A stretch of 64,000 bases of DNA from Hathewaya massiliensis (lineage in GTDB: Bacteria; Bacillota; Clostridia; Clostridiales; Clostridiaceae), in contig NZ_CABFVD010000001.1 in assembly GCF_902143515.1 (NCBI RefSeq), positions 682,001 to 746,000 on the forward strand, in the 5' to 3' direction. Positions within the stretch are counted from its first letter, which is position 1, and each line of letters opens with the position of its first letter. Positions 16,899-27,814 of the stretch are shown here, piece by piece. The position numbers were made by a program, and so were the translations under genes. The notes under the pieces were generated by a model. It saw nothing but the letters and a program-made list of their open reading frames with translations, was not told the origin of the DNA and ran no database searches.

Positions 16899-16926
16899 TT
16901 AATAATTATAATACATCTAGCCGGGT
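16863..16926. repeat. GC-rich inverted repeat spanning the rplM promoter
   Basis: ACCCGGGGCTAG (16863-16874) and CTAGCCGGGT (16917-16926) are complementary apart from two extra G. One arm lies in the -35/-10 spacer, the other in the early leader, so it acts on DNA, not as an RNA stem. It stands out in A+T-rich surroundings. Confidence 0.5.
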
Positions 16927-16933
16927 GTGTCAA
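16905..16933 (-). promoter_or_regulatory. Consensus promoter of rplM-rpsI
   Basis: TTGACA, exactly 17 bases, TATAAT on the minus strand: a perfect sigma-A consensus. Confidence 0.9.
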
Positions 16934-16969
16934 CATATTTAAGATATATATCATGAATTTTTTTAATTT

Positions 16970-17707
16970 TTATATATACATTGATGTAAGTAAACATAGT
17001 CCTTGTGCTGGAGCTGTCTTACCAGCTTTTTTTCTATCTTTAGATTTAATAATTTTATCTATTTCTTCTGGCTTTAGTTTTCCCTCTCCAACAAGAATTA
17101 AGGTACCTACAATTATTCTTACCATATTATATAAAAAACCATCTGCTGAAATATATATTTTTATTCTATATTCTTTATTATCTATTTCTAGTTTTGTAAT
17201 AGTTCTAATTGAAGTTTGAACGGAGCTTCCTGTGTTTTTAAATGCAGAGAAATCGTGGGTTCCTATAAAAAATTTACATGCTTCTTTCATGGCGTTTATG
17301 TTTAAATTATAGGGATGATGATAAACATAATTTCTCTCTATAGCTGAAGGCATTTCCCTATTTAAGATTGTATAAACATAAGTTTTCCCTGTAGAACTAT
17401 ATCTTGCATGAAAATCCTCTGAAACTTCCCTAGAGTCCAAAACTACAATGTCTCTAGGTAATTTATTATTTAAAGCATATTTAATCTTTTCTGCTGGAAT
17501 CTTAGTTTCACTTTTAAAGTTTAAAACATAAGCTTTTGCATGTACTCCTGCATCTGTTCTACTACATCCTATTACTTCTATATCTTCTTTTAAAACCTCT
17601 GATAAAACCTGTTCTAAGGTACCTTGAATACTTCTAGAGTTCTTTTGCTTTTGCCATCCAAAATATTGGCTTCCATCATATTCTATTACTAGCTTTATAT
17701 TTTTCAT
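16970..17707 (-). CDS. truA: tRNA pseudouridine(38-40) synthase TruA
   Basis: A protein of about 245 residues that makes pseudouridine at positions 38-40 of the tRNA anticodon arm. The catalytic aspartate lies in GCSRTDAGVHAKA, and YDGSQYFGWQKQ is the N-terminal signature. I start at ATG 17705-17707 (MKNIKLVIEYDG) rather than the GTG three codons upstream, since homologues begin here. It follows ecfT, the usual Firmicutes order. Confidence 0.95.
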   Translation of the reverse strand: MKNIKLVIEYDGSQYFGWQKQKNSRSIQGTLEQVLSEVLKEDIEVIGCSRTDAGVHAKAYVLNFKSETKIPAEKIKYALNNKLPRDIVVLDSREVSEDFHARYSSTGKTYVYTILNREMPSAIERNYVYHHPYNLNINAMKEACKFFIGTHDFSAFKNTGSSVQTSIRTITKLEIDNKEYRIKIYISADGFLYNMVRIIVGTLILVGEGKLKPEEIDKIIKSKDRKKAGKTAPAQGLCLLTSMYI

Positions 17708-17837
17708 ATAAAACACACTCTCTTATGTTGTAAATATTGTTTTGTAAGTATACTTTTGTAAATTTCATTTTATAGTTAGTGTTCTATGAACAATATCACA
17801 TAATAGTTACTGTATAATCACTTTTATATAGAGATTA

Positions 17838-18659
17838 TTATATTAATATACCACCTAAGTCTACAAATCTCGTACTTAATATTAAAATTAAATATATAGA
17901 TAAAATGCCTATTGCAATATAATCTTCTTTTTCATATTTTAAAATTTTAAGCTTAGTTCTACCTTCGCCACCTCTATAACACCTTGCCTCCATAGCAACA
18001 CCTAATTCATCGGCTCTTTTAAAGGAATTTATAAATAGTGGTACTAGAATTGGAATTAGACTCTTAGCTCTCTTAACTATACTTCCTGAAGAAAAATCTG
18101 CTCCTCTAGACATTTGTGCTTTCATTATTTTATCTGTTTCATCTATAAGTGTAGGAATAAATCTTAATGCTATGGTCATCATCATTGCAAGTTCATGTGC
18201 TGGAAAATTATATTTTTTAAGTGGGCTAAATAAGCTCTCTAAACCATCTGTAAGTTGTATTGGGGATGTGGTAAGTGTTAAAAGAGAAGTGCCTATAATA
18301 AGAAATATAAGTCTTATAACCATAAAAAGTGCTATTTTAACTCCCTCACTATATATGGTTATAAACTTCCACTTAAATAGTAATTTTCCCCCATCTGTCA
18401 TAAAAATATTCAAAACTGCAGTAAATATTAAAAGAATAAATATGGGTTTTAATCCTCTATATATATACTTTAATTTAATCTTTGATACTAAGATTGTGGT
18501 TCCAACAAATAACCCCACTAATATATAAGCATAAAACTTATCTATTAAAAAGAGATGGATAATAAAAATTAAGGATGCTATGATTTTAAATCTAGGATCT
18601 AGTTTATGTATAAAAGAATCTCCTGGTATATATTGTCCTAATGTTATATCTTTTATCAT
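17838..18659 (-). CDS. ecfT: ECF transporter transmembrane subunit EcfT
   Basis: The T component of an energy-coupling-factor vitamin importer, with about six hydrophobic helices and the coupling motifs AQMSRGAD and MEARCYRGG that contact the two ATPases. It would serve different substrate-binding S proteins encoded elsewhere. I prefer the ATG at 18657-18659; a TTG at 18674 lies inside a hairpin. Its GGGGAG site is in the last codons of ecfA2, separated from the start by that hairpin. Confidence 0.92.
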   Translation of the reverse strand: MIKDITLGQYIPGDSFIHKLDPRFKIIASLIFIIHLFLIDKFYAYILVGLFVGTTILVSKIKLKYIYRGLKPIFILLIFTAVLNIFMTDGGKLLFKWKFITIYSEGVKIALFMVIRLIFLIIGTSLLTLTTSPIQLTDGLESLFSPLKKYNFPAHELAMMMTIALRFIPTLIDETDKIMKAQMSRGADFSSGSIVKRAKSLIPILVPLFINSFKRADELGVAMEARCYRGGEGRTKLKILKYEKEDYIAIGILSIYLILILSTRFVDLGGILI

Positions 18660-18668
18660 ATATCTTTT

Positions 18669-18690
18669 AAACAAGTATACTTACTTGTTT
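18669..18690 (-). promoter_or_regulatory. Hairpin between the ribosome-binding site and start of ecfT
   Basis: AAACAAGTA and TACTTGTTT form a perfect 9-bp stem with a 4-base loop. It overlaps the ecfA2 stop codon and sits between GGGGAG and the ecfT start. Folding would shorten the effective spacing. Confidence 0.5.
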
Positions 18691-19561
18691 ATATTTCTCC
18701 CCTTTCTTTCTTTATCCCTATTTCTTTAAGCAATTCATCTTTTAACTCATGAACTGTATATATGTCGTCTCTTAGATTAAACCCTCTTTTATTTAATCTA
18801 CTTATGAGGTAAGTAACTGATGGTACACTAAGTCCTGAATTTTCTAGAAGCTTTACTTCTTTAAAAACTTCTATCTTGCTTCCCTTTAAAATACATTTAC
18901 CTTCTGACATAACTATTACACTTTTAGCAAATCTAGCTACATCATCCATGCTATGTGATACTAATATTATGGTAATGTTATACTTCTCATTTAGTTCTTT
19001 TATGCTCCGTAAAATCTCTTCTCTGCCTCTAGGATCCAAACCTGCTGCTGGTTCATCTAATATTAAAACCTTAGGCTTCATTGCAAGGATACCTGCTATA
19101 GCAACTCTCCTTTTTTGCCCACCACTAAGATTAAAAGGTGACTTGTCTTTATACTTTTCGTAATTAAGTCCAACCATATTCATGGACTCTTTAACTCTAT
19201 TAATTATTTCTTCTTCACTTAATCCTAGATTGGATGGCCCATAAGCAATATCTTTTTCTATGGTTTCCTCAAATAATTGATATTCGGGATATTGAAATAC
19301 TAGACCTACTTTTTTTCTTATATCAGTTAAATTCACCTTTTTAGAAAATATATCAACACCGTCAACATAGACTGTACCAGAGGTTGGTTTTAAAAGTCCG
19401 TTTAGCATTTGTATTAATGTGGACTTTCCTGAACCAGTATGGCCTATTATAGATATAAAATCCCCTTTATTTATTTCCATATTTATCTTGTCTAATGCCT
19501 TCTTTTCAAAAGGAGTTCCCTGCATATAAATATAAGATAAATCTTTTACCTCAATGAACAT
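18689..19561 (-). CDS. ecfA2: ECF transporter ATPase EcfA2
   Basis: A 290-residue ABC ATPase with Walker [10 protein letters not shown], signature [13 protein letters not shown] and Walker [13 protein letters not shown]. It pairs with EcfA1 to power the ECF importer. Its start overlaps the end of ecfA1 by 16 bases, implying coupled translation. Confidence 0.95.
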   Translation of the reverse strand: MFIEVKDLSYIYMQGTPFEKKALDKINMEINKGDFISIIGHTGSGKSTLIQMLNGLLKPTSGTVYVDGVDIFSKKVNLTDIRKKVGLVFQYPEYQLFEETIEKDIAYGPSNLGLSEEEIINRVKESMNMVGLNYEKYKDKSPFNLSGGQKRRVAIAGILAMKPKVLILDEPAAGLDPRGREEILRSIKELNEKYNITIILVSHSMDDVARFAKSVIVMSEGKCILKGSKIEVFKEVKLLENSGLSVPSVTYLISRLNKRGFNLRDDIYTVHELKDELLKEIGIKKERGEI

Positions 19562-20406
19562 AATGCATCCACCATTTCTTCCATATTTATTATATCTTCT
19601 TCTATGTTAACTCCAACTTTTCTAAGCTCATAAGCTAGTTCAGTAACTTCTGGAACATCTAGTCCAAAACTCTTCATATTACTTACATTAGAAAAAACTT
19701 GCTTTGGAGTCCCTTGCATACATACTTCCCCTCCTGATAGTATTACTAATCTATCAGCTTCTACTACTTCTTCCATGTAGTGTGTAATTAATATTATAGT
19801 TTTCCCAAACTCTTTATTAAGCTTTAAGGCTGTATTTATAACTTCTTGTCTTCCTATTGGATCTAACATAGCTGTAGATTCATCAAAAATTATACAATTT
19901 GTATCCATAGCCAATATTCCTGCTATAGCTACCCTCTGCTTTTGGCCACCAGATAATAAATTAGGGGAGTGTTTTCTATATTCGTACATTCCTACGCTTT
20001 TAAGTGCTCCATCTACTTTATTCCTTATTTCCTTTGAAGGCATGCCTAAATTTTCAGGACCAAAGGCCACATCTTCTTCTACTATAGTTGCAACTATTTG
20101 GTTATCTGGATTTTGAAAGACCATACCTACTTTTTTTCTAATATCCCAAATGTTTTTTTCTTCCCTAGTATTCATACCATATACAGTTAAATTACCTTCT
20201 TTAGGTGTTAAAAGACCATTAAAAAGTTTTGCTAAAGTGGATTTTCCTGAACCATTATGCCCTAATATGGCTAGAAATTCTCCTTCATAAACATCTAAAT
20301 TTACTCCATTTAAAGCCTTTATTTCTTTCCCCTCTTCATCTATATAGCTATAGGTTAAATCTTCACACTTAATTATACAATTTAACTTATCCATATCCAT
20401 TCCCAC
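19546..20406 (-). CDS. ecfA1: ECF transporter ATPase EcfA1
   Basis: A 286-residue ABC ATPase with Walker [10 protein letters not shown], signature [13 protein letters not shown] and Walker [13 protein letters not shown]. In the last motif Ser replaces the usual Pro, as in many EcfA1 proteins. Several starts are possible in the first five codons (GTG, then ATG twice) and none has a clearly better ribosome-binding site. It follows rplQ after a terminator-like hairpin. Confidence 0.94.
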   Translation of the reverse strand: MGMDMDKLNCIIKCEDLTYSYIDEEGKEIKALNGVNLDVYEGEFLAILGHNGSGKSTLAKLFNGLLTPKEGNLTVYGMNTREEKNIWDIRKKVGMVFQNPDNQIVATIVEEDVAFGPENLGMPSKEIRNKVDGALKSVGMYEYRKHSPNLLSGGQKQRVAIAGILAMDTNCIIFDESTAMLDPIGRQEVINTALKLNKEFGKTIILITHYMEEVVEADRLVILSGGEVCMQGTPKQVFSNVSNMKSFGLDVPEVTELAYELRKVGVNIEEDIINMEEMVDALCSLR

Positions 20407-20441
20407 TTTACAATTAAATTTTAGATTGAATATATTAAAAT

Positions 20442-20470
20442 GGGGACTAAGTAAAATTCACTTAATCCCC
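20442..20470 (-). terminator. Terminator-like hairpin after rplQ
   Basis: GGGGATTAAGT pairs with ACTTAGTCCCC around seven bases on the minus strand, followed only by ATTTTAAT. The weak T-tract suggests partial termination between the alpha operon and the ECF genes. Confidence 0.65.
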
Positions 20471-20480
20471 TATACACAAG

Positions 20481-20822
20481 CTAAACCAATTCTAAAACAA
20501 CTACTTCCGCAGCGTCTCCTCTTCTTGGACCTACTTTGTATATTCTTGTATATCCACCGTTTCTCTCAGCATACTTTGGAGCTATATTGGTAAATAAATT
20601 CTCAACTACTTCTTTCTCAGTTACGAAAGCAAGTACTTGTCTTCTTGAATGAAGATCTCCCTTTTTAGCAAGTGTTATCATTTTTTCTGCTAATCTTTTA
20701 GTTTCTTTTGCCCTTGTCTCTGTTGTTTCTATTTTACCATGCTTTAAGAAACTAGTTACTAGGTTTCTTAACATAGCCATTCTTTGGTCAGTCGGACGTC
20801 CTAACTTGCGTTGTATTGCCAT
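20481..20822 (-). CDS. rplQ: 50S ribosomal protein L17
   Basis: A 113-residue L17 beginning [20 protein letters not shown], the short bacterial form. Last ribosomal gene of the alpha operon, 12 bases after rpoA. Confidence 0.98.
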   Translation of the reverse strand: MAIQRKLGRPTDQRMAMLRNLVTSFLKHGKIETTETRAKETKRLAEKMITLAKKGDLHSRRQVLAFVTEKEVVENLFTNIAPKYAERNGGYTRIYKVGPRRGDAAEVVVLELV

Positions 20823-20834
20823 AGCTCTCCCTCC

Positions 20835-21782
20835 TTATTCCTCACTTTTTTTCAAGCCTAAGTTTAATTCTTTCAATTTATGTTGAACTTCTTCTAGTGA
20901 TTTTCTTCCAAGGTTTCTGACTTTCATCATATCTTCCATTGTTCTTTCAGTTAATTCTTGAACAGTGTTAATGCCTGCTCTCTTTAAGCAGTTATAACTT
21001 CTAACTGAAAGATCAAGTTCTTCGATAGTCATTTCAAGGACTTTTTCCTTCTTGTCTTCTTCCTTTTCCACCATTATTTCAACATCATCAGCATGATCTG
21101 TTAATGTCATAAATAACTTGAAGTGTTCAATAAGAATCTTTGCAGATAAACTTATAGCTTCATCAGGTTTTATGGTACCGTTAGTCCATACTTCTAAAGT
21201 TAATTTATCATAGTCAGTAATTTGACCTACTCTCGTATTCTCAACAATATAATTAACTCTTTTTACTGGTGTGTATATAGAATCAATAGGAATAACAGAT
21301 ATAGGAAGCTCATCTGATTTGTTTTTAGATTGAGAAACATATCCTCTTCCTTTGTTAACATTGATTTCCATATACAATTTACAATCATCATCTAAAGTAG
21401 CAATATGTAAATCTTTATTGATGATTTCTACATTGCCACCAGTTCTAATATCTCCAGCTTTAACTTCTCCTGGACCTTGTGCATCTATATACACAGTGGT
21501 TGATCCTTCTCCGTGCATTTTTATTGCTAACTCTTTTACATTAAGAATTAATTCCGCTACATCTTCTTTTACACCTTTTACAGTGGAGAATTCATGTAAA
21601 ACACCATCTATCTTAATACAATTAGCTGCTGCTCCTGGTAGTGATGAAAGAAGAATTCTTCTTAGGGAATTCCCTAAGGTAATTCCATATCCTCTTTCTA
21701 ATGGTTCAATGACAAATTTACCATATGATCCATCTTCACTTGTTTCAACACACTCAATTTTTGGCTTTTCAATTTCTAACAA
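20835..21782 (-). CDS. rpoA: RNA polymerase alpha subunit
   Basis: A 315-residue alpha subunit. The N-terminal domain, which dimerises and binds beta and beta', shows [20 protein letters not shown]. The C-terminal domain with helix-hairpin-helix ([20 protein letters not shown] and [12 protein letters not shown]) contacts UP elements and activators. A short acidic linker (KEEDKKEK) separates them. It lies between rpsD and rplQ as in most Firmicutes. Confidence 0.98.
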   Translation of the reverse strand: MLEIEKPKIECVETSEDGSYGKFVIEPLERGYGITLGNSLRRILLSSLPGAAANCIKIDGVLHEFSTVKGVKEDVAELILNVKELAIKMHGEGSTTVYIDAQGPGEVKAGDIRTGGNVEIINKDLHIATLDDDCKLYMEINVNKGRGYVSQSKNKSDELPISVIPIDSIYTPVKRVNYIVENTRVGQITDYDKLTLEVWTNGTIKPDEAISLSAKILIEHFKLFMTLTDHADDVEIMVEKEEDKKEKVLEMTIEELDLSVRSYNCLKRAGINTVQELTERTMEDMMKVRNLGRKSLEEVQHKLKELNLGLKKSEE

Positions 21783-21849
21783 CTATATAACCCTCCTTCG
21801 TTTAGGAACTTAAACCTCATCTGAGGGCAACTGATTTTAAATTAAATTA

Positions 21850-22470
21850 TTATTTGCTGTATAACTCAACAATTAATGTTTCGTTAACAGGTACATCTAT
21901 CTCTTCTCTAGTTGGCATTGAAACTATCTTAGCTTCAAAGCTTTCACGATTAGCTTCTATCCAGCTTGGAAGAGTCTTTGGATTTTCATTAAATGTCTTA
22001 AATGTTTCTGTTCCTCTGCTTTTCTCACGAACTGATACTACATCATTAACTGAAAGTGTGAATGATGGGATATCAACTTTTTTACCATTTACTAAGAAAT
22101 GTCCATGAGTTACTAATTGTCTAGCTTCATTTCTTGAATTTCCGTATCCTAATTTGTATACTACACTGTCTAATCTCACTTCTAAAAGTCTTAATAAGTT
22201 TTCACCAGTTATACCTCTTAACTTATCAGCTTTTACATAATATCTTCTAAATTGTTTTTCAAGTACACCATATATTCTCTTAGCTTTTTGTTTTTCTCTT
22301 AATTGTAAACCGTAGTTAGACATTTTCTTTCTACTTTGTCCGTGTTGTCCTGGAGCATATCCTCTTCTTGCAACAGAACATTTATCTGAGTAACATCTAT
22401 CTCCCTTAAGGAATAATTTCATTCCTTCTCTTCTACAAAGTCTACAAACAGCACCTGTATATCTTGCCAT
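21850..22470 (-). CDS. rpsD: 30S ribosomal protein S4, zinc-binding form
   Basis: A 206-residue primary assembly protein for 16S rRNA with an S4 RNA-binding domain around residues 95-155. Cys9, Cys12, Cys26 and Cys31 (VCRLC and RCYSDKC) form the N-terminal zinc site. A second S4 gene at 56260-56853 lacks three of these cysteines. This copy is in the standard alpha-operon position between rpsK and rpoA. Confidence 0.98.
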   Translation of the reverse strand: MARYTGAVCRLCRREGMKLFLKGDRCYSDKCSVARRGYAPGQHGQSRKKMSNYGLQLREKQKAKRIYGVLEKQFRRYYVKADKLRGITGENLLRLLEVRLDSVVYKLGYGNSRNEARQLVTHGHFLVNGKKVDIPSFTLSVNDVVSVREKSRGTETFKTFNENPKTLPSWIEANRESFEAKIVSMPTREEIDVPVNETLIVELYSK

Positions 22471-22498
22471 GGAAAATTACACCTCCTATTTCCCTAAA

Positions 22499-22894
22499 TT
22501 AAACTCTTCTTCTTTTTGGTGGTCTACAACCATTGTGTGGTATTGGAGTTACGTCTTTTATTAAAGTGATCTCTAAGCCTGCTGCTTGTAAAGATCTTAT
22601 AGCAGCTTCTCTTCCTGCGCCTGGACCTTTAACGTAAACTTCTATACTCTTTAATCCGTGTTCCATTGCTACTCCAGCAGCTGTTTCAGCAGCCATTTGT
22701 GCAGCAAATGGAGTTCCTTTTCTTGAACCTTTGAAACCTAATCCACCTGCACTAGCCCATGATAAGCAATTTCCTACACTGTCAGTTAAAGTAACAATTG
22801 AATTGTTAAATGTTGATTTAATATGTGCACATCCGTGCTCAATATTTTTTCTCTCTTTTCTTCTTCTTGATTTCTTAACTTTTCTTGGTGCCAC
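22499..22894 (-). CDS. rpsK: 30S ribosomal protein S11
   Basis: A 131-residue S11 with [18 protein letters not shown] and the conserved end [14 protein letters not shown]. It forms part of the 30S platform and lies 22 bases after rpsM. Confidence 0.98.
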   Translation of the reverse strand: MAPRKVKKSRRRKERKNIEHGCAHIKSTFNNSIVTLTDSVGNCLSWASAGGLGFKGSRKGTPFAAQMAAETAAGVAMEHGLKSIEVYVKGPGAGREAAIRSLQAAGLEITLIKDVTPIPHNGCRPPKRRRV

Positions 22895-22916
22895 GATCTT
22901 CCCTCCTATCTAATTA

Positions 22917-23285
22917 CTATTTCTTTTTATTAGCAATAGTCTTCTTAGGACCTTTTCTTGTTCTTGCATTAGTTTTAGTTTTTTGACCTCTAACTGGAAG
23001 TCCTTTTCTATGTCTGATTCCTCTGTAGCAACCAATCTCATTTAATCTCTTTATATCTAAAGCGATTCTTCTTCTTAAATCACCTTCGATTGTAAAGTTT
23101 TTATTGATATAGTCTCTTAAAGAAGCTACTTCATCCTCAGATAAATCTTTTATTCTTGTATCAGGATTAACACCTATATCTTTTAAAATTCTTTGAGAAG
23201 TTGGAAGTCCAATTCCGAATATATATGTTAAACCAATTTCCACTCTTTTTTCTCTTGGTAGGTCAACACCTGCTATTCTTGCCAT
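22917..23285 (-). CDS. rpsM: 30S ribosomal protein S13
   Basis: A 122-residue S13 of the small-subunit head, starting [20 protein letters not shown] and ending in a basic tail. The 193-base gap to rpmJ upstream is unusually long for this operon. It holds a possible -10 (TATAAT, 23428-23433) and a GAATAA-CC-TTATTC dyad, so an internal promoter with a structured leader is possible. Confidence 0.98.
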   Translation of the reverse strand: MARIAGVDLPREKRVEIGLTYIFGIGLPTSQRILKDIGVNPDTRIKDLSEDEVASLRDYINKNFTIEGDLRRRIALDIKRLNEIGCYRGIRHRKGLPVRGQKTKTNARTRKGPKKTIANKKK

Positions 23286-23478
23286 ATGTGATTTACACCT
23301 CCTAGGTAATTACTTAGTTTTTTATAGCCTGCAATTTAAAATTTTGTGTGTATTTATATAAAACATTAGGATAATAGAATAAGGTTATTCCATTAGCAGC
23401 CGCTCCTAAGTATTTTTAACCTTTATAATTATATCAGATTATATGATAAATTAAATAGTCTTTTTAATTTATTATATT

Positions 23479-23595
<117 letters not shown>

Positions 23596-23608
23596 TTAAC
23601 CCTCCTTA

Positions 23609-23827
23609 CTATTTTTCTCTCCATATAATTCTTCCACGAGTCAAATCATAAGGAGATAGTTCTACTTTAACTTTATCGCCTGGTAATATCTTTATAAAGT
23701 TCATTCTCAGTTTTCCTGAAATATGAGCTATAATTTTATGACCACTCTCTAATTCAACTTGAAATGTTGCATTAGGTAAAGAATCGGTAACAACACCTTG
23801 CATTTCAATTACATCGTCTTTTGACAT
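23609..23827 (-). CDS. infA: Translation initiation factor IF-1
   Basis: A 72-residue OB-fold protein that blocks the A site during initiation. [19 protein letters not shown] and [13 protein letters not shown] are standard IF-1 sequence. It sits 7 bases after the KOW-protein gene. Confidence 0.98.
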   Translation of the reverse strand: MSKDDVIEMQGVVTDSLPNATFQVELESGHKIIAHISGKLRMNFIKILPGDKVKVELSPYDLTRGRIIWREK

Positions 23828-23834
23828 AAGGTAA

Positions 23835-24113
23835 TCAAACCTCCTTATTGGAAATAGTATCTAAGAAACTTTTTATCTTAGAATTGCTAATCTTCTTTTT
23901 ACCTAGAATTGAAGTTCTTATCTCCATTGAGAATTTTCCTGTAAAGATAAGATGCTTACATTTCTTTTTCTTAGGTTTTTCAATCTTTCTCAGTTTTCCA
24001 TCTGCTATATAAACATAATCATTATTTATTATATCTACAACTATATAATAATTGTCGCTGTCTCTTCCAGTTTTAGAATAAACAACTTCCCCTAAAGGAG
24101 TATTAGTTTCCAA
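23835..24113 (-). CDS. KOW-domain, L14e-like RNA-binding protein
   Basis: A 92-residue protein found between map and infA in many clostridia. The first half has a KOW-like beta segment ([20 protein letters not shown]), followed by a lysine-rich stretch ([11 protein letters not shown]). Its role is not established; ribosome association is inferred from the fold and operon. It starts at TTG (24111-24113), seven bases after GAGGTG. Here the gene map, normally just upstream, is missing. Confidence 0.75.
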   Translation of the reverse strand: METNTPLGEVVYSKTGRDSDNYYIVVDIINNDYVYIADGKLRKIEKPKKKKCKHLIFTGKFSMEIRTSILGKKKISNSKIKSFLDTISNKEV

Positions 24114-24200
24114 TAGCTTTCACCTCTGCTTGTTTTAAACCTAAGAACTTATTACCATTTTTCCCACAATGAGTCTAAAAATACTATGTTTCTTAAATAT

Positions 24201-24229
24201 ATTTTATTTATAAGTATAAAATAATCCAA
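24201..24229 (-). promoter_or_regulatory. Promoter ahead of the KOW-infA genes
   Basis: TTGGAT, 17 bases, TAAAAT on the minus strand, in the 172-base gap between adk and the KOW gene. The -35 is one arm of a short ATCCAA-TAGG-TTGGAT dyad. Confidence 0.5.
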
Positions 24230-24285
24230 TAGGTTGGATATTACCTTTTGCTTTTACTTTACCCTTTAAGCAACATCTTTTAAAT

Positions 24286-24936
24286 CTATTTTTTAGACTC
24301 CAAAACCTCACAAATCGCGTTAAATACATCCTCTATTGGTTTTGATCCATCAACAACAGCTAATTGATTTCTTTTACCATAAAAATCTACTAAAGGTTTA
24401 GTTTGATTTTCATAAGAATCTAATCTATTGTTAACTGTTGAAACAGCATCATCAGCTCTTTGGATCACTTCAGTATTGCAAAGATCACATTTTGAATCTA
24501 CTTTTGGTGGATTAAACTTAATGTGATAACTAGCACCACAAGATGGACATACTCTTCGTCCTGTCATTCTATCAAGGATACTTTCCCTTGGAACTTCTAT
24601 TTGCAGAGCTAAATCTATTTTTTCACCTTGTTTTTCTAAGGCTTTTTCTAAAGCTTCAGCTTGCTTTACTGTTCTTGGAAAGCCGTCTAGTAAGAATCCA
24701 TTTTCACAATCCGCTTTAGTTATTCTATCTTCCACAATACTTATAGTTAATTCATCAGGAACTAATGCTCCACTATCAATGTATTTTTTAGCTTCTACTC
24801 CAAGTGGGGTTTTATCACCAATGTTTTGCCTAAATATATCTCCAGTTGATATATGAGGTATACAATATTTACTACTAATTGACTTAGCCTGTGTGCCCTT
24901 ACCAGCCCCTGGAGGACCTAATAAAATTATCTTCAA
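24286..24936 (-). CDS. adk: Adenylate kinase with zinc lid
   Basis: An enzyme of about 216 residues interconverting ATP + AMP and 2 ADP. The P-loop [11 protein letters not shown] lies at the start, and the long lid carries CPSCGASYH and CDLCN, four cysteines for structural zinc. I start at TTG 24934-24936 ([10 protein letters not shown]), nine bases after GGAG; the ATG three codons upstream directly abuts that site. It follows secY as usual, but the following map is absent. Confidence 0.96.
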   Translation of the reverse strand: MKIILLGPPGAGKGTQAKSISSKYCIPHISTGDIFRQNIGDKTPLGVEAKKYIDSGALVPDELTISIVEDRITKADCENGFLLDGFPRTVKQAEALEKALEKQGEKIDLALQIEVPRESILDRMTGRRVCPSCGASYHIKFNPPKVDSKCDLCNTEVIQRADDAVSTVNNRLDSYENQTKPLVDFYGKRNQLAVVDGSKPIEDVFNAICEVLESKK

Positions 24937-24955
24937 TGTAATCATCTCCGAACTT

Positions 24956-26236
24956 TTATTTTAAGAATCCTTGATAATGTCTCATTACTAATTGTGATTC
25001 TAGTTGTCTCATTGTTTCAACAGCAACTCCTACTACAATAAGTAATGCAGTTCCTCCTAAAGATATCTGTTTAAAAGGACTATAGGCTTCTATCAAAATA
25101 GGGAATATTGCTATTATTGAAGCAAATAATCCACCCAATACAGCCATTTTATTTAAAACACTTTCAAGGTACATAGTAGTAGGCTCACCAGGTCTAATTC
25201 CAGGAATAAACCCTGATGATTTATGCATATTCTCAGACATCTCATCTGGTTTAAAAGTAATTTGTGTATAGAAAACAGTAAAAAATATTATTAATACTGC
25301 ATATACTACTGCATATTGCCAAGTATTTTCCCTAAATATACTATATGGACTAGTCTTAACAAACTTAGCAAAAGCTGTGTTAGGAGCAAAATCAGCTATA
25401 GTTATAGGAAACCTCATAACTGACATTGCAAATATTATTGAAATTACTGAAGAAGAACTTATGTTTATTGGTATATGAGTTGATTGACCTTTAAACATCT
25501 TTCCTCCTGCAGCTTTCCCAGCATATTGAACAGGTATTCTTCTTTCACTTAAGTTAACTACTATAACCATTAGCAACATAGCTGCTAAGCCTGCTAATAG
25601 AATAGTTACAGCTACAAATGTAGCTCCTCCCATGCTCTTAGTAAGGAATACTTTTGACATGGAGTTTGGGAATCTTGAAATGATATTAACAAAAATTATC
25701 ATTGAAACACCATTTCCTATTCCTCTTGCAGTAATCTGCTCTCCTAACCATACTAAGAAGACTGATGCAGTTGTCATTGTCAAAATAACTAGGAACATAT
25801 TAAATTTAGAAGTATCTAATATGGCACCAGTTCTTCCTATTATATAGTACATACCTAAAGCTTCTACTAATGCAAAAATTATTGAAGAATATCTAGTATA
25901 ATTCTGTATTTTTTTACGTCCATCCTGACCTTCTTTTGATAACTGTTCAAGTCTAGGAATGGCAACTGTTAAAAGCTGTATTATAATTGAGGCATTTATG
26001 TATGGAGTAACACCCATAGCAAAGATACTAAAACTGCTAAATGCTCCTCCTGAAATTAAGTCATAAAAGTTAAGCAAATTCTTCGAGTTAGCTAACTGAG
26101 AACCAATCTTGCTACTGTCAATTCCAGGGACAGGAATGAAATTTCCCATCCTGAAAAGGACAACCATCATTATTGTAAAGATCATTCTCTTCCTTAGTTC
26201 AGGAACTTTCCAGGCATTACGTAGGGTAGATAGCAT
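24956..26236 (-). CDS. secY: Protein translocase channel SecY
   Basis: A 426-residue membrane protein with ten predicted helices, the central channel of the Sec translocon. FIPVPGID, the plug region after it, and the cytoplasmic loop with GIRPGEPT are typical. It begins one base after the rplO stop. SecE is encoded at 51326-51550. Confidence 0.98.
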   Translation of the reverse strand: MLSTLRNAWKVPELRKRMIFTIMMVVLFRMGNFIPVPGIDSSKIGSQLANSKNLLNFYDLISGGAFSSFSIFAMGVTPYINASIIIQLLTVAIPRLEQLSKEGQDGRKKIQNYTRYSSIIFALVEALGMYYIIGRTGAILDTSKFNMFLVILTMTTASVFLVWLGEQITARGIGNGVSMIIFVNIISRFPNSMSKVFLTKSMGGATFVAVTILLAGLAAMLLMVIVVNLSERRIPVQYAGKAAGGKMFKGQSTHIPINISSSSVISIIFAMSVMRFPITIADFAPNTAFAKFVKTSPYSIFRENTWQYAVVYAVLIIFFTVFYTQITFKPDEMSENMHKSSGFIPGIRPGEPTTMYLESVLNKMAVLGGLFASIIAIFPILIEAYSPFKQISLGGTALLIVVGVAVETMRQLESQLVMRHYQGFLK

Positions 26237-26237
26237 C

Positions 26238-26678
26238 CTAAATCACCTCAACTTTTCCTCCAGCATTTTCTATCTTCTCAGCTGCAGTTTTTGAGAAACT
26301 ATTTGCCTTTACTGTTAATGTTTTTTCTAAGTTTCCATTTCCTAAAATCTTAACCCCATCATTAACTTTTCTTATTATTCTCTTTTCAAGTAATAATTCT
26401 GGAGTAACCTCAGTTCCATTTTCAAACACGTTTAATCTATCTACGTTAATACTAACTATTTCTTTTGCAAATATGTTAGTAAAACCTCTCTTAGGTATTC
26501 TTCTATATAGAGGTAACTGACCACCTTCAAAACCTGGTCTAACTCCACCACCTGATCTTGAATTTTGTCCTGTTTGACCTCTACCAGCTGTCTTACCCCA
26601 ACCAGTAGCAGTACCTCTACCTACTCTTTTTTTATTCTTTTTTGTTCCTTCTGCAGGTCTTAATTCATGTAACTTCAT
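26238..26678 (-). CDS. rplO: 50S ribosomal protein L15
   Basis: A 146-residue L15 with the glycine/arginine-rich N-terminal extension ([20 protein letters not shown]) that threads into 23S rRNA. It lies between rpmD and secY. Confidence 0.98.
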   Translation of the reverse strand: MKLHELRPAEGTKKNKKRVGRGTATGWGKTAGRGQTGQNSRSGGGVRPGFEGGQLPLYRRIPKRGFTNIFAKEIVSINVDRLNVFENGTEVTPELLLEKRIIRKVNDGVKILGNGNLEKTLTVKANSFSKTAAEKIENAGGKVEVI

Positions 26679-26708
26679 GTTTGCACCTCCTCCTATACAA
26701 AATATAAA

Positions 26709-26888
26709 TTAAGCTTCTTCTACCTCTAGGAGATAATTTACTTTATTTATCATTCCTCTTATTTGAGGAGTGTCATTATGTTCTACAACATCATTTATTT
26801 TCTTTAGACCTAAAGCACTAACTGTAGCTATTTGGTCTTTTTTTCTACCTATTAAACTTCTTTTCAAAGTTATTCTTAGTTTTGCCAA
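26709..26888 (-). CDS. rpmD: 50S ribosomal protein L30
   Basis: A 59-residue L30 starting at TTG (26886-26888) after AGGAGGGATTCCC and reading [31 protein letters not shown] and the final LEVEEA fit the short bacterial family. It lies between rpsE and rplO. Confidence 0.95.
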   Translation of the reverse strand: MAKLRITLKRSLIGRKKDQIATVSALGLKKINDVVEHNDTPQIRGMINKVNYLLEVEEA

Positions 26889-26899
26889 GGGAATCCCTC

Positions 26900-27397
26900 C
26901 TATCCTAAGATCTCCTCAACAGTCTTGCCTCTTAATTCAGCAATCTGTTCAGCTGTTCTTAAATTTGATAATCCATTAATTGTTGCTCTAACCATGTTTC
27001 TTGGGTTATTAGAACCTAAAGATTTAGCTCTAACATCCTTTAATCCTGCAAGCTCAAGCACTGCTCTTGCTGGACCTCCAGCGATAACTCCTGTACCTTC
27101 AGAAGCTGGCATTAATAAAATTTTTCCAGTTCCGAATTCTCCATATATTCTATGAGGAATAGTTGTTTCTACCATAGCAACATTTACTAGGTGTTTTTTA
27201 GCATCCTCAATAGCCTTTCTTATAGCATCAGGTATTTCAGTAGCTTTTCCCGTACCAAATCCAACGTGGCCATTTTCATCTCCAACAACTACTAAAGCGC
27301 TGAATCTGAAGTTTCTACCACCTTTAACAACCTTAGCTACTCTGTTTATACTAACAACTTTTTCTTTAAGTTCTAACTTAGTTGCATCGACTCTCAT
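26900..27397 (-). CDS. rpsE: 30S ribosomal protein S5
   Basis: A 165-residue S5 that supports decoding fidelity. [20 protein letters not shown] and [16 protein letters not shown] are the signatures. The loop sequence near VKGGRNFRF, where spectinomycin-resistance changes arise in other species, looks wild-type. Confidence 0.98.
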   Translation of the reverse strand: MRVDATKLELKEKVVSINRVAKVVKGGRNFRFSALVVVGDENGHVGFGTGKATEIPDAIRKAIEDAKKHLVNVAMVETTIPHRIYGEFGTGKILLMPASEGTGVIAGGPARAVLELAGLKDVRAKSLGSNNPRNMVRATINGLSNLRTAEQIAELRGKTVEEILG

Positions 27398-27414
27398 ACA
27401 TTCCCCTCCTTTTT

Positions 27415-27777
27415 TTAGAATTGAAGTCCTGATTCTCTAGCTCCTTCAGCTAGTTCTTGCACTCTTCCGTGATATATATTTCCACCTCTATCAAAAACTA
27501 CTTCTTTAATTCCTTTTTCGATAGCTTTTTTACCTATTACTTCACCTACAAGTCTTGCTGCTTCTTTGTTGCTTCCAACTTTTAAAGTGAAGTCTTTATC
27601 TAAACTTGATGCTGAAACTAAAGTTACTCCAGCTACATCATCAACTATTTGAGCATATATATTTTTAGCGCTTCTGAATACGCAAAGTCTTGGTCTTTCC
27701 ATTGTACCTTGAACTTTTCTACGTACTCTCTTATGACGTCTAATTCTAGCAGCTACTCTTTCATTCTTATTAGCCAT
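27415..27777 (-). CDS. rplR: 50S ribosomal protein L18
   Basis: A 120-residue 5S-rRNA-binding protein with [18 protein letters not shown] near the start and [20 protein letters not shown] near the end. It sits between rplF and rpsE. Confidence 0.98.
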   Translation of the reverse strand: MANKNERVAARIRRHKRVRRKVQGTMERPRLCVFRSAKNIYAQIVDDVAGVTLVSASSLDKDFTLKVGSNKEAARLVGEVIGKKAIEKGIKEVVFDRGGNIYHGRVQELAEGARESGLQF

Positions 27778-27814
27778 AAGTAGTTCACTCCTTTCTACCT
27801 ATTGTCAACTTTTA

